A stretch of 56,700 nucleotides of DNA from NCBI GenBank assembly GCA_037447605.1, contig CM074807.1:4230680-4287379 (forward strand), read 5' to 3'. A model generated the notes under the pieces. That model made no database searches and was not told the origin of the DNA. It saw only the letters and a program-made list of their open reading frames with translations. Each line of letters begins with the position of its first letter. Within the stretch, counting starts at the first letter, position 1. Of this stretch, positions 11,733-25,292 are shown one piece after another. The position numbers and the translations under genes are program-made. The DNA comes from Zygnema circumcarinatum. Taxonomy: Eukaryota; Streptophyta; Zygnematophyceae; Zygnematales; Zygnemataceae.

Positions 11733-14700
11733 ATGGCGGAGATGGCCGACGAGGATGCCGACGTGTTCCAGATTCCGGCCAAGCATCCGGACCCCGAGGC
11801 GCTGCGCCGCTGGCGGGTGAGGTCCCGCCCCCGTCCCGCTCCGCCTCCGCGGGGAGCGCCTCTGGCGCTGGGCTAATTCGCGCTTGCGGCTGTGGGGGGG
11901 GGGGAGCTCAGAGAGCCACGCTGGCTTTGAACGCCGCCCGGCGCTTCCGCTACACGGCCAAGCTCAGGGAGGGGAGGCCGCTTCGGAAGTTCCGGAGCAC
12001 AAGCCACGCTCTTCTTGTAAGTGCCCGAACCGCTGCGTTCCACTTCTGCAGAATCCGCGCAACGCAGCCAAAAGGAGAACGGGAAGTCGAAAAACGATGA
12101 TGGAACTGATAATAGCCCGTACGTTTAGTTGCCGTCTGGCAAAGCTGACGACGAAGACTGCAAAGGGGCCGTAACGCTGGAGGATATTCTGACTAAGGAC
12201 CATTAAATTGATGACAAGCTCTCGAAACCACACCGCTTTCAGTGGTTTCAGGCCACTCGGTGTTCGGGACATATGCTGCTGACGTTGTGTGCTAGAATTG
12301 AGCGACTGAAAGAATGTGGGAGCACTTTTTGAGGCCTATAATTGGCTGATGGTTGCCGGTGGCCTTGACACAGCACTTGTTGTGAGATTCAGGCTTTCGC
12401 TCTCTATTTTGCGTGCCTGTGTGTGAAAATTTCTAAGCGTGCGAGCTGCTCGTTAACTCCTGTTTATCCTTCCTCCTTTACGCTTTCATGCGCAGGCCGT
12501 AAATAGGTTTAAGGAGGCGGGTCTTCGTTCAAAGCACTCAAAGCTAGCAGGTGCCTCCTGCCTATTCCCACATTGGCCTTTTTTGCTCTTCCTGGTTGTG
12601 TCCGGCAGGTGAACACCGATGTCAACATGGGGAGGAGCGTTACTTTCCGTTTTAGAACGGTGAAAATTTGCTGATTTCTAGTAGTTCGTTATTAAGGACC
12701 TTCCTTGGAGGCTAAATGTGGCGACATGAAGGAAAAACGGGATTCTCATGTCCCGAAGGCAATGAGAGGCTGGTGGTTAAGAACAGCCATGAATTGAATG
12801 TATCACTTGTTTCGGAGTGGGTTCTGCTCCTAGCACGGTATGCAGGCGTAGGAGTCCGGGGATGAATTGCTTGATGTGCTGTGTACGCTTGAGATATTTT
12901 ATGGAACTTGATTGTTATTGCTCTTTTCGATATCAAAGCACAGCTCTAGTCGTATTTTTTTTTCCTTCTTAATAAGGTACGACCTTGCTATGAATTGGGA
13001 GTGATTTACGATGCTTTCGCTGCCGGAGGAGTCTAACTTGTGGGCACTTTATTTAGCAGCGGAGGAACTGGTCCTCGGCAACTTTGACATAAGTCTGGAG
13101 GAGCTGCTGAATCTGAATGACGAGCCAACATTGGAGAAATTGCAATGCTACGGAGGGGTAGGATTGCTGCTTGTGACTGTGTCCGATTGGAGTCTGTTGA
13201 GGTGTCACATTCCTTACAAGGCATACCTGCGTCCAAGTTCTGCCCATTTTAGGAGGCGGCCGGGCCTAAAAGGTAACGCCATGCAATAGTGGGTTTATCG
13301 AGCAGTCCGGACCTTAAGACCCCTAAGCAGGCAGACGGTATCCCTGCCTGCTATCGCAGGTGCCCGGCCTCACCGCGCGGCTCCGCAGCAGCGTGGAGCG
13401 CGGCCTGGAGGGTACGCCCGCGGACCTCGCCCGCCGGCGCCGCCTGTACGGCGAGAACCGCTTCCCCGAGCGGGCCGCCAAACCCTTCCTGGTAAGCCCC
13501 TCGCGCCCCCGCTCCGGTTGCCTATTGTGCCAAAAAATGGCACTAAGAAGATAGTTATCCACCTGCTTGGGGAAGCTTACAAGGAACAGCCGCCCCTGCC
13601 TGCCTGCCTGCCTGCTGCTAGCGAGTGGGCGGGCCCCTGACCAGGGGGCATGGGCGGGCGGGCAGGCATTTCTGTGGGAGGCGTGCCAGGACACGACGCT
13701 CATCATCCTCATGGTCTGCGCTGTCGTCGCGCTCGTCTCAGGCATGATTCAGGTGCGCACACCACCGCATACTCACAATGGGGAGGTGGGTATCTTCTGG
13801 TGACTGTCCCACGTTGTGCCCTTTTCCTCACAGCGAGAGAAAGGTGGCGAGTGAAAAGTGACTTTCTTTATGAAGTTTTGGGAAGTTATGGCTTCTTCCG
13901 ATTGTTTTGCAGCATCCGCAAGACGGCTGGTATGAAGGCGTAGGCATTGCCGCAGCCGTCATTATCGTCGTGCTCGTCACAGGTTCGAGAGCCGACCATA
14001 CGCTTATTCTACATTTTGGACTTCACTCATTTTACAGTTCAAACTTTCTAAGGAGCCCGGTTGCATGCTAGTCTACTCTGGGGAGGTAACAAGGTGGGGG
14101 ATCTGAGAGAGGATGCAGCCATCAGTGATTATCGCCAGTCACTTCAGTTTCGAGATTTGAATGCGGAGAAAGCCAATATTCAGCTGCAGGTGAGCAAATG
14201 ACTGCCTTATTTATACTTGAATCTCTTCGGACAGCACCTCCATCGTGTGCTCCTAACTGCATGTACATGCATGGGCAGGTTATGCGAAATGGGCGACGAT
14301 CGACCGTATCTATTTATGATTTGGTGGTGGGGGACATCGTGCCTCTTGCAATCGGAGATCAGGTAAGAGTCCTTTCCCCTCCTCCCCTCCCCGCTTCTGC
14401 ACGAAAAGGAGCAGGACGGTGCGCCTAACGCAGGGCGGTGCGCCTAACGCGGGGCGGGGCGGGGCGGGGTGGCAGGTGCCGGGGGACGGCGTGGTGGCGG
14501 GCGGGCACTCCCTCGCGGTGGACGAGAGCAGCATGACGGGGGAGAGCCACCCCGTGAGTCACTCACTCACTCAGGCAGCCGGGGGGGGGGGGCTGCCCGT
14601 GGAACGGCCTTTCTCACTCGCAAAAAAATCTCTGACTCCCTAATTTCTGACTCGCGGAATGGAATGGGCGCAGGTTCACAAGGATCACAAGGCGCCATTT

Positions 14701-17700
14701 CTGCTTTCTGGTTGCAAGGTGGTGGATGGCTATGGCACCATGATGGTATGTATGCTCGTCCCTGCACCCCCGGGACCCGGAGCCCCTTCCTCGCAATCAC
14801 AATCGTTGCAATTAGCAGTAGCAATTGCAGTAGCTGGAGGATAACAGTGACAGTGGTAAGTACACCCAAGTAGGTAGTGGGCCCGCATGCCAAAGTATCC
14901 CACGGCAGGCTCCTGAGATGAGATGAGATGAGAGCGGGGGGGGGGCAGGTGACGGGGGTGGGCACGAACACGGAGTGGGGGCGGGTGATGGCGGAGCTGA
15001 GTGAAGACGGCGACACGGAGACCCCCCTGCAGGTGCGGCTCAACGGGCTGGCCACGGCCATCGGGAAGGCGGGCCTGGTGGGGGCGCTGCTCGTGCTGCT
15101 CGTGCTGCTCGTGCGCTACTTCGTCAATTACGAGCCCAAGAAGGCGTCCGCTGTTGTCTCCGATATCGTGGACATGTTCGCTATTGCGGTAACCTCAGCC
15201 TACATGCACTCCCTTTGCTTTTCCCCGCTTTTCCATGGCGCACAAGCATTGGCTGCGCTTCTCGCGAACAGTAATCGTTTGTAATGTTTCCAGCATCTCA
15301 TAGATGATTGTTCAGACAGGTTTGACTGTTTTCCGCACTCGACTTTTTTGAGGGAATGAACAGGTAACCATAGTGGTGGTGGCTGTTCCGGAAGGTCTGC
15401 CATTGGCTGTGGCAATCACGTGAGAATACCATTTTCCCCTATAACCCAACGGAGTCTGGACCCCCCTTCCTGCTTGCTTTGCCCCATGCTGTCAAACTGA
15501 GCCAGAGAGCCCTATCCCAGAGCCATTAGTTTGGGTGCTCAAACATGGTACGGGAGGGCCTGCAGACTGGCGTATTCCATGCGCAAGATGATGGCGGACA
15601 AGGCGCTGGTGGGTGCTGTCATCTCCCGCACCTCGTCGTGCTGTTGTGGGATGAGCACCGGATTGAAAGAATGTGGGAAGGAAGGAGACACGCATGGCAG
15701 GAGGCCGCATTCTGCCGTACTAAAAGGGCTCCATGGAGTGGTGGGGCATGTGCACAGGTGCGGAAGTTGGCAGCCTGCGAAACCATGGGGTCTGCCACAG
15801 CTATTTGCAGTGACAAAACGGGGACCCTCACCATGAATCAGGTTAGGGTCAGCTGCCTGCAAGGTGTAGGATTGCCGCACTGCCCTGCCATCGCTCATTG
15901 CGTTATCGGAGATTTTAGCGTTTTAGGGTGGTAGCGTCATCAGCCTGGGTCCTCCCAACGGGTTGCAGATGAGTGTCGTGAAGATGTGGGCCGGCGGCGT
16001 GCTTGCCGATCAAGTGGCGGAGCTGCGTCTCTCCGCGGAGGCCAAGCAGGTGAGCTGCGTGGCCGCACGCGGAGGGCTGCTCTGTAGTAGTTAGTGCAGG
16101 GCGGGCAGTGACGAGAGGTGGAGGAGGGGAGGGGGGGCCCAACAAGTGCAGGTGCTGGTGGAGGGAGTGGCGCAGAACGGCAGCGGGACCGTGTTCTCGC
16201 CGGAGGTCAGCCCTCGCGCCCCTCCGTTGTGCACTGCACCCGACACAGACATAAGCATAAGCATAAGCATAAGCATAAGCATAAGCAGGATTTACGTGCT
16301 CTACCTGGGCGCCGCCGGCTCACCGTTGGGCGGGGCCGGCTCGGGTTGGGTTGGGGTGGGGCTGCAGGATGGGAGCGCCCCGGAAGTGACCGCGAGTCCC
16401 ACGGAAGCTGCGATCCTCTACTGGGGCTTGCAGGTGCTTATATGTCGTTGTCAGGCATATTCTGGCTTCGTAGGACGCATTGCTGCTTTCGTTTTGAAGA
16501 AAGTCAATGATGAATGTTGGCTTGGCTCTCTGCTGTCAACTTGGAAACAGTAAGTGGGTACATTGTTGTGGCGGGTGCAGATGGGAATGAACTACGAAGC
16601 GGTGCGAGCGGCGTCACAGATCATTCAAGTTGAAGTGTTTAACTCAGCAAAGAAGCGAGCCGGCGTTGTTGTGAAGGTAAGCGCCGCAGTCTTCATTTCG
16701 CTGTAGGCTGAAACGATGGGTTATAGAAAGTAGGAATTCGCGTTGAAGACAAAAGGCGTACAAGTATAGAATCTTCCGATTAATGTCGAGTCTGAATGAA
16801 TTTATCTTGGCACGTGAATCTGTCCCCACATTTTCTTTGGGCAGGATGCAAGCGGCCATGTGCGGGTGCACTGGAAGGGTGCGGCAGAGATCATTCTTGA
16901 AAACTGTTCAAAATGGAGCAGTCCTGACGGGCAGACGGAGGTGCTGACCCCGGGGAAGGTGCGCACCTCGAACTTCTTCCGATGGGGGCAATGTCTGTTG
17001 GGTGCTGTGCAAGTGAAGTGAAGGGACGGCTCCCTCGTGAAGGCTCGCATTTGGGACGGAGAGGGGAGCAGAGCAGGAGAGGGTGAGCTGATGAAGGTGG
17101 GGCGAGGGGACCGTCTGCATGGTGCAGAGAGCGGAGCTGGAGCAGGTCATTAATTCCATGGCTTCGCAGAGCCTGCGCTGCATTGCCATGGGCTACCGCC
17201 CAGTCCTGGCCTCGGAAATGCCCACTTCGGAAGAATTGGAAGAAGAGACATGGAAGTTCCCGGAGAACGACTTGATATTAAGTGCTATTGTGGGCCTTAA
17301 GGTGTAGTGTCACCTTTCCAATTCACTTTTTCGGGTTCTCCGTCCACAGAGTGGGGCTGTGTTGGGTCCTTGTTGCAATACGTGTCTGCATTGCTTGAGG
17401 CCTTTAAATGATAGTCTCGACAGTCACAATGTTGCGTGTTGCCGTTCGGTTTCGCGGATGGCTCAGTCCGTGTTGGCTGTGCAGGACCCATGTCGGCCGG
17501 GGGTGCCCGAAGCGGTTGCGCGGTGTCAGCATGCCGGAGTGCGGGTGAGAATATCTCACGCAATCACTCAGTGGCTTTCTTGGATAGGACTTCATGCACA
17601 TGTATGCATCCCCCCACGATTTGGCGGTTCGTGGGTGCGCATGCTGACAAGGGGATGTTGACAATGACAATGACATTGACATTCCGCCAATGTCTGGATG

Positions 17701-20182
17701 TAAACATCGTGTGAATGTTTGTTTCGCTGCCTTGGAGAGTGCAGGTTCGCATGGTGACCGGCGATAACGCGATGACTGCGAAAGCCATTGCGGCGGAATG
17801 CGGCATTCTCTCGCCGGGCGGGCTCATTATGGAGGGCCGCGCCTTCCGGGCACTTTCGCGGGAGGAGATGCTGCAGATCATTCCGCGCATTGATGTGCGC
17901 TGCCGCTTTTGCTTTCGCCCCGCAGCGCTGAGTTCATGCTGGGAAGAAGGGTCGGGAAAGGGGGGGGACTCATCTGGACGGGTTTGCGGGCAGGTGCTGG
18001 CCCGCTCTTCACCCACCGACAAACTCACCATGGTGAAGATGCTGAGGGAGATGGGAGAAGTGGTGGCTGTTACAGGCGACGGAACTAACGATGCTCCTGC
18101 ACTGCACGAGGTGAGGGCGGGGGCAGACCATGCAGGGGATGTGCAGCACCTCTGCATGCATGCGGGCATTGCGGATGGTTGGAGGGGAGTGGCGAGCTCG
18201 ATTTTAGCTCATTTTTGCTCACATTTTCTGTTCATTTGGTGTTTCCAGGCAGATATCGGGCTGGCGATGGGCATTTCTGGTACAGAAGTGGCAAAGGAGA
18301 GCTCGGACATTATCATTTTGGACGATAACTTCACTTCTATTGTCAAGGTGTAATTGCTGCTCCACAGGGGAGAGGAAGGGATAGAATCTATCTTTACCAT
18401 TTGACCCTGATTGCACATCACGGGTGACCGAGCTTTGGACATAAGACGGTTTTGAAACGCTCGGGCGTGTGGCATGCACGAGCTGATCATATCCGCGGCA
18501 ACGGCCATTCATTGGCTGGCTGTGCCCCAGGCCTAAGGTCGCAGGCTAAGGCCACAGCGGCGAGAGCGGGTGCAGGTCCTGCGGTGGGGCCGAGCGGTGT
18601 ACGCGAACCTGCAGAAGTTCCTGCAGTTCCAGCTCACGGTCAACGTGGTGGCGCTAGTCACCAACTTCGTGGCGGCGAGCTCAAGCGGGGAAGTGCCCCT
18701 CTCGGCAGTGCAGGTACAGAAGGGAGAGAGGGGGGACGGGCACAGCCATGAAATTTTCCTTTACAGTGAGGTTGCGGAAGATAGATAGGTAGCTTCTTGG
18801 GGCAAATAAGTAATTATACCTCTTTGTTGGCGGGTGGGGGGGTGGGCTGTGGCAGCTGTTGTGGGTGAACCTGATTATGGACACACTGGGCGCGTTGGCG
18901 CTGGCGACCGAGCCCCCCACGGAAGAGTTGTTGGACCAACCGCCGGTTGGCCGGAAGCTTCCTCTCATCACCAACATCATGTGGCGCAACCTGCTGCTCA
19001 TGTCGTGTTACCAACTCACGGTTATGCTAACGCTCAATTACCGAGGGATGGATATCTTCAATTTGGGGGACGACGAGAGAGCGAAAGAGGTTAATCGAAC
19101 AATAATATTCAATTGCTTTGTCTTCAGTCAGGTAAATGAAGGCCGTTTCCGTTTGCAGGTTTAGAAGCTGCAGTTGCAAGAATTGCAGTGCAAGATCACG
19201 TGTCCCCAGCTGACGTTGAAACTGACTGTCTGGCAGTCATAGTTTTGGGAAAAAGCTCATAAGGAGAAGTTGTGTGACACTGTTATTGTGATTTTGTGGC
19301 GCAGCTCTTCAATGAAATCAATTCGCGTAAACCAGACCGTGTCGACGTATTCTCGGGAATTTTCAAGAACCGCATCTTCCTGTCTATAATTATTCTCAGT
19401 GCTGCCTTCCAAGTGAGTGAGAGGGCTTTGCTACATCAAGGGATTTGTTCGTCTTTAGCGTCTGTTTTCACCTTTTGCAAATGTTGTGTCTCGGCCGTTT
19501 TCTTTCTAAAGTGCAATGCTTGCCCCTCTTGCGCTGCGGCAGGCAGTGATTGTGGAGTTTTTGAACGATTTTGCGTCCACGCAAGGCCTGACCTGGCAGC
19601 AGTGGCTCATCTCCGTCGCCCTCGGCAGCATCGCGTGAGTGCCAACCCCCCTTAGAGTGTTTACAAGTAAAGAGATTCTACAATTTTGCATTATAATGTT
19701 AATGTTTTTTGTTATCGTGGTATGGCAAAAAAACATACTTTTCACCTATAGTCCATGCGGTTCATTTCATATCGACAAGTCTTCTTAAATTCATAAAGAA
19801 TTAAAAAAATAAAGTTAGTTCGAACAAACAAGTACACCTAATTGTATACTCAGATTGTTACCCGGTTTACCTCCCATAGGGGGCATTCGTGACTTTCCGA
19901 CTATTCATGTCGAATGGGGCGCTGCATGTGCAAAAGGATTTGCAATGTGTAACGACATTTGAGTTTGGATGGAGCAGGCTGCCGTTGGGGGCTGCCATCA
20001 AGTTCATTCCGGTTCCTCAGCGACCCTTTTCGCAGTTCTTCCCCCGGTTTCGAAGGTGGCGGCGGAGGCGTCCTCCTCCGCCTACGATTTTGCGGGAGGA
20101 CGGGGAGAGAAGTAAGTCAAGTCAGCTCCATGCACTGCGGAGAAACTGTCTTTGTGGCTGGCGGGCCGCTGCTGAGTGCTGA
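11733..20182 (+). CDS. ACA: autoinhibited Ca2+-ATPase (P2B type, ACA family)
   Basis: ATP-driven Ca2+ export pump. Thirty exons, frame checked at each join: 11733-11816, 11912-12016, 12496-12550, 13060-13157, 13360-13491, 13666-13752, 13913-13982, 14119-14189, 14279-14362, 14476-14553, 14674-14745, 14949-15188, 15364-15419, 15566-15608, 15758-15841, 15969-16049, 16152-16205, 16368-16433, 16581-16676, 16845-16958, 17128-17301, 17485-17544, 17745-17894, 17994-18110, 18249-18347, 18576-18713, 18856-19131, 19305-19412, 19543-19634, 19978-20182 (about 1062 residues, normal for the family). N-terminal calmodulin-binding/autoinhibitory region of plant type (residues about 27-60, core [15 protein letters not shown]); actuator TGES (283-286); M4 PEGLP (401-405); phosphorylated Asp444 in DKTGT; KGAAE near 563 (ATP site); TGDGTND (Asp747, Asp751); M6 NLIMDTLG (Asn841, Asp845: Ca2+ ligands). 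All catalytic residues are intact. Exon 3 and the Arg-rich last exon, which holds a possible GTAAGT donor at 20112, are the least certain. Confidence 0.93.
16251..16286. repeat. (ATAAGC)6 hexamer repeat in a Ca2+-ATPase intron
   Basis: Six perfect tandem hexamers within the intron between exons 17 and 18. Confidence 0.9.
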
Positions 20183-21521
20183 GCGGCGGGAGGCTCGTTT
20201 TCTTCTTCCTGAGTGGTGGTGGTGGTGGTGGTGTGGCCGTTGCAGCGGACTCGTCTTCGGGCAGACGGCGAGCGGACGCTTCGGCTTCTGCTACTGCAGC
20301 CGCGGTGGCGTAGCGGGGGGAGGGGGAGGGGGAGGGGGGGACGGGGGTACAGCGGGGGGTGGCGAGCAGTGAGTGATGGGCGGAGGGGGGCGGGCGGGCG
20401 GGCCGAGCAGTGGGCTCAGGGGGGGGACGTAGTCTTGTCTTTCATGTATCATTATGATTGTTATTACTAGGAAACTTTTATTGTGCAAATGACATTTAAC
20501 GGAACCGGGAACTTGGAAATGGAACACAGCGTACGTGCATGTGCATGTGCATGTGCTGGAAGTATGTAGGCAGGCACGCAGGCTGAGAGGCAGGCAGGCA
20601 TGCAAGCAGGCAGGGGCCGCACCTCGTCGAATACTGTACGTGCTCGAGGATGCGTCAGAGGAAACGGCGTTTGCTGTCACCTGGCATCAGTCCCGAAGGC
20701 CAACAATTGCTTGCCAATGGCTGGCCGGTCAATGTTTCACAACCACTGGCAACGGCTGGAAACGAATACCACACTTGTGCAAACACACCGAACAACAACT
20801 GCGATGGTCGAACACTCGTCACAAGCCTTCGATACAGATGGAACCTAACCATAGCGCCGCAAATATGAAGAATTCGTTTGGCCCAAACTTTAATAAAAGT
20901 TCACTTTACGCTTCTCAGGTTCGAACAATCAGCAATGGTCAGGCTACCATGCCAATGGGCGACTGGTCGACCGACCAATGTTTGCAACCATTCGAAATAA
21001 CTGATTGGTTTATCCGTCAATCAATGATTCCAACCATTATCAATGGATGCTTACCACTTTAACCCAGTGGCTGCAACCATTGGCAATGATTGCCAGCCAA
21101 GACTGCAATGGTAGGAACCATTCCAATGGTTGGATTCAAAGGTCCCACCTGCGCCGTGCTGTGCTGCCCTGTCCTGTGCTGTAGTCAGCTGCACAGTAAG
21201 GGGCGCGGCCGGTCCAACGTGCAGCTTCCAAATGCTGACCCGACAATGGTCGTGCTGTAGGGCCTTGTGCGGGCTGAGGCTGCGCTTCAGCGCCACCATA
21301 CTATAGCCCCGGCAACTGCAAGCATTGTCCTACAGTTGGCGGTGCCTTTGCATGGCGCTGTCGGATGTTGGCCCATCGCCTGAGAGGAGCTCAGCAAGGC
21401 CCTCTACTGTACCGTACCGTACCACCGACTGGACTATGTAAAGCGCAAGCAAACAGACGCAGGCCAGCCATTCCGCTCACTCCGCAACAGGGAAAGAGAT
21501 GCAGCGCAGCATGACTTAAAG
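20183..21521. other. convergent intergenic region with degenerate CCATTG/CAATGG motifs
   Basis: Lies between the 3' ends of the Ca2+-ATPase and the minus-strand zinc-ribbon gene. G-runs occupy 20310-20430 and CATGTG/GGCA repeats 20530-20620. From about 20690 to 21140 the words CCAATGG, CAATGG and AACCATT recur on both strands at irregular spacing, like a decayed inverted-repeat element. No gene seen; the 175-codon ORF here is not supported. Confidence 0.45.
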
Positions 21522-24500
21522 TTAGTCAAAAGTTTGTCGTAGCTGCATCTCCGTTTCACTTTTCCAAGTCGCATGAGTAGACTGCCCTTTCATTCTCTTT
21601 ATCTTTTCCTTGTCCTTCACAAACCCCCCGCGCTTCTTCAGCCCTCCATCTGCCCCACCGTCTGCGGGCACGGGCCGATCAGAACACTGTGGACAAACCA
21701 TGCCTCCGCGAGCCGCTGAAAATGTCTTTGGCAGTTGACAGGTGTCGCACAAACTGCCAGAACCCAAGCCAAAAGGGAAAAAGGGAAAAAGGGAAAAAAG
21801 AAAGGGGGGAAAAATGTTTAGCATCCGTTGCAGTGCTTCAAACACTTCTCCCTCTCCATTGCACGCGAGGTCCAGTTAAATGAACGCAATGATCAGACCA
21901 ACAAACAGACACTCAATCTCAAAAGCTGAGACGAGTTGCCAGATTTTCTGCTCTATCACACTATTGCACAAAAACTTGCGACCGTTTTTGGAATTACAAT
22001 TCAAACGGGTCAAGATCCTGGGCTAGGCTGCCGTTCGCGTCTGACAATCTCAAGGGGCGCATCAGCAGGACTGCAGGCAGGGCACCCACCTGAGCAAGTG
22101 GGCGGCGTCTTGAATCGGAGGCATTTGCACGCTGATCGTCCGGCTCGGTTCTGCGGCTCGTCCCTGCGAAGAAGGCGTTGTGGGCTCCCCCACTTTGGGG
22201 CCTCCAACAGATGGGGCCGCTCGCTGCGGCTTGGCTGTGATCACAGCCCCTGCACAGGCCAGCCTCACTCGGTGACAAACAAACGATACAGCAAGCAGGC
22301 TTTGGAAGCACAATGACACTCCCAACACAACGCAAGAACACAATATCATAGTTGATGCTTCGTACACGAGATACCAATAATGACAAAGAATCCAATAGAG
22401 TGCCCCCATTTGTGCTGACCTCCATGTGAGGAGGGTTGAGAAGCTAATAAAGAACTGCGGGACGCTTTTCTGGATGGTATGGGCTGAAGAGCGGCTGGTC
22501 GCAAAAATTCAGGCGGCCCCGTGACCTGCAGGCAACAGAGGGGCACAATCTCCGCGACTTTGGTTACTCTTATGGATTTGAAGGCAGCATGGGACACGTG
22601 CCTCGCGCATGTTCCTATCCTCTCACAAAAAATTCATTCTGCCAAGGCTCTGTGAGGAGCGCTAAAACTGGCTTTCTGCTTTTCTAAACGTCAACCATTC
22701 TCTGTCAAGTTATCCATGTGATCCCTAAAGCCGAAAATATTTATAGAATGCCTTCGTGATTCCAAATTATTGCTGTCACTTCACCCTGACTCTGATAATT
22801 TAGTCTGGTTGCAGAGAGGGAAAACCAGTATGCATAAGATATGTTTCGCCTCCACATATGTCCTGTGCTTCCTGTCATTAATCCCGGTATAATTAATTAT
22901 CCTCATCAACTTATCATCAGTTGCGGCCCGAGCTTGCGGGAGAAGGCGACAAAGTTATAACCGCTCCTAATATCAGAATAATACTTCCTTAAAATACCAT
23001 GATTACCAAGAGAAAATATTCTGATTTTACATCACCGTTACTGATGTGAACCGTCAAGGTTGAGAATCAGCTATCCCCCAAAACCTATCAAGAATTTTCC
23101 AGGGCATTTTACCCCCTTGCTGCTCTGAATGGTTTTGGTTTTTGGTTTTTTTGCAAAATGAAAGAATGGAATGGTCCTTTCTCACTCACACCTCCCTCCC
23201 TTCTTGTCTCCCCTTCAGCATAGGCCCTTCTTACTTCAATTCCTTCACTCTCTCCCTCTCCGTCTCCCCCTCCCTTTTCCTCCCACCCTTCCCTCTCTCT
23301 CCCCTCTACCCATTTTCCCTCCCTCCCTGCCCTTCCCACCCATTTTACCTCCCTTTTCCTTTTTCTCTTCCATTTTCCCTCTCACTCTCTCCGCCCCCCT
23401 CCCTCTTTCTCCCCCCTTTACCTCTGTTTCTCCCCTCTACCCATTTTCCCTTCCATCTCGTTATCCGTCATTTCTCCTCCGTTACTCTCAAGCACAATGT
23501 CATGCGTATTTTCATTACTACCTTTTTACATTATTATTACATTTGCATTATTCGCATTATTTGCATACGTATATGCAAGTTCTGAAATAGAATTTGAATA
23601 TTAGAAACCTCAAAGAGAGAGAGAGAGAGGGAGGGAGAGAGGGAGAGTACGGAGGGAAAAGAGGAGTAGAGATTAGAACACACTTTAGGGATTTCTCTTT
23701 TTCCAAGGGAATCTCTTAATCATTTCTAGAGTCTTGTAGGTTACATGTGTCTCCATTCCGTTAAGCCAACATTCTTCGTTACTGTTGAGTTTTAGGGTTT
23801 CTTTTCCTGCCTTATAATCTTCACGTTGTGATTTCTGCCGTATGAAGATTTTTTCGTTGATAGCCCTTAGCTTTAGGTTTACTTCAGCTTCAAGAGGCAC
23901 ACTCTCCTCTCTCTCTCTCTCTCTCTCTCAAACCGAAGGACAAAGTTATACCCTATTTGCAGTTATCACGAGGCCCGATCCTGACGCCATAGCTTCATCA
24001 GGCTTCTATAGTACATGCCTTGTACCTGGTCATCACGAACTGAAGGTTGCACTCTTATCAAGTTTAACTAGTGAGAACAGGTCAACCAAGCGACCAGGTC
24101 ACTACCTGCACTAACGCACATCGCTTGTGTTAACTCTCGATGCTTAAAACTCAATGCAAATACTCGTTCTGCTTCATTACTTTCTCATGACAACACAGCA
24201 AAACAGGCAATTCTTCCATTTGGATTTGTAATTTACATGATGCTTATACTCCTCGTTCTTATTCTTCACACCATATCTACCCGGAAAGTCACATCTTACA
24301 AGCGTTTTTATCGTTTCTTGCTCTGCATACACCTTTCCAGCCTTTCCTTTCCAGTTCTTTCCCGCCCGACAAAATTACATTAAACTAACATACATGATGA
24401 CATGGTTTTCTATGATTTTTCATAACTAAGTCACTACGACACAGTTCTGAAGCCAAATTTGAAATGTCAATTGAAGGTTGTGATCATATGTTTGACTTGG

Positions 24501-25292
24501 ACATTGGAGCACTTGACAAATTATTCGCAAGATGGGCGAAGCTGGTCATTAGAATTTGTCGGGTGGCCCTTCGACTTCCTCTGGGCGTGTGTCAGTGCGT
24601 GATATGAGACTAGCATTTTTCTATATGTCGAAATGTAGAAATATTGCTTCACAAAGGAGAATAGCTTGGTTATATCGGCCGACCCTTTCTGAACATACTC
24701 CAAACCACGGTTTGATATTGAGCTGGAGATAATGCCAATTTGATAACTAACGAATGAAATACCATGGCAAGTGCAGAATTCCGATTTCCGAGGAGGTTTT
24801 AAATTTCATGATTCAAGCTAATTCTGTGGCACTATCACAAGTGGGCATTCTCCTGGTGCCAACATTCTAGGAGGTCATGATGTAGACAACTTCAGCATTT
24901 CTGCAGCAGCATGTTAGAACAATCAATAATGTGGCAGCACTTTCCTCTATAACTATCAGTCTACCATGTGAACATCATGCAATAATATGATTGAGAAAGA
25001 GCACTAGCTGACGAAGAATTGAGCAGGGTACCTCTGAGAAAACATCTGCTGCAGAAGGAAGTCCCGAGCCCGCGGTGGTTGCTCCAAGCGGCGTAATTCG
25101 TTTGGCGAGATCTCCAAACACACCGAACGCCGAAGGCTCGTCCGCCTCAGCGCGTTCCTGTTCCTGCTCCTGCTCCTGGTCCTGGTCCTGCTCCTGCTCC
25201 TGGTCGTCATCATGCGCGCGGCGGTCGGCGTCGGCGTCGGAGTCCGAGTCGTAGGCCTGCACGAGCGCCAGCGCCAGCGCAAGCCCGCTCAT
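21522..25292 (-). CDS. conserved small protein of unknown function with zinc-ribbon-like motif
   Basis: Four minus-strand exons with continuous phase: 25292-25032, 22525-22420, 22249-22090, 21753-21522 (about 252 residues). It opens with an acidic region (QAYDSDSDADADRR, then a Glu-Gln/Asp-Gln hexamer repeat). Next comes LPSAADVFSE, joined across a 2.5-kb intron to VTGPPEFLRP. A Ser/Pro-rich linker follows, and the C-terminal half carries LCDTCQLPKTFSAARGG and CPQC (two CxxC pairs, a possible zinc ribbon). The end is a basic KDKEKIKRMKGQSTHATWKS block finishing TEMQLRQTFD. From memory, this C-terminal block is conserved in uncharacterised plant proteins, so I give no function. The acidic start and Lys-rich tail suggest a nuclear protein, which is inference. 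The phase match and the continuous LPSA...GPPEFL motif are why exon 25292-25032 is joined to the distant exons rather than treated as a separate gene. Confidence 0.72.
22526..25031 (-). other. 2.5-kb first intron of the zinc-ribbon gene
   Basis: Donor TCAGAG|GTACCC, acceptor CTGCAG. It holds a pyrimidine-rich CCCTCC/CTTTT tract (23180-23470), a GA tract (23611-23660) and a CT tract (23906-23929). The remainder is AT-moderate sequence in which no nested gene was recognised. Confidence 0.6.
23180..23470. repeat. polypyrimidine tract
   Basis: About 290 bp of almost pure C/T on the plus strand. A GA-rich tract lies 150 bp downstream (23611-23660) and a (CT)n tract at 23906-23929. Confidence 0.85.

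Noticed and set aside
20535-21062. 175-codon plus ORF after the Ca2+-ATPase
   Set aside because: It starts in a CATGTG repeat and crosses degenerate CCATTG motifs. It lies between two convergent genes and has no recognisable domain.
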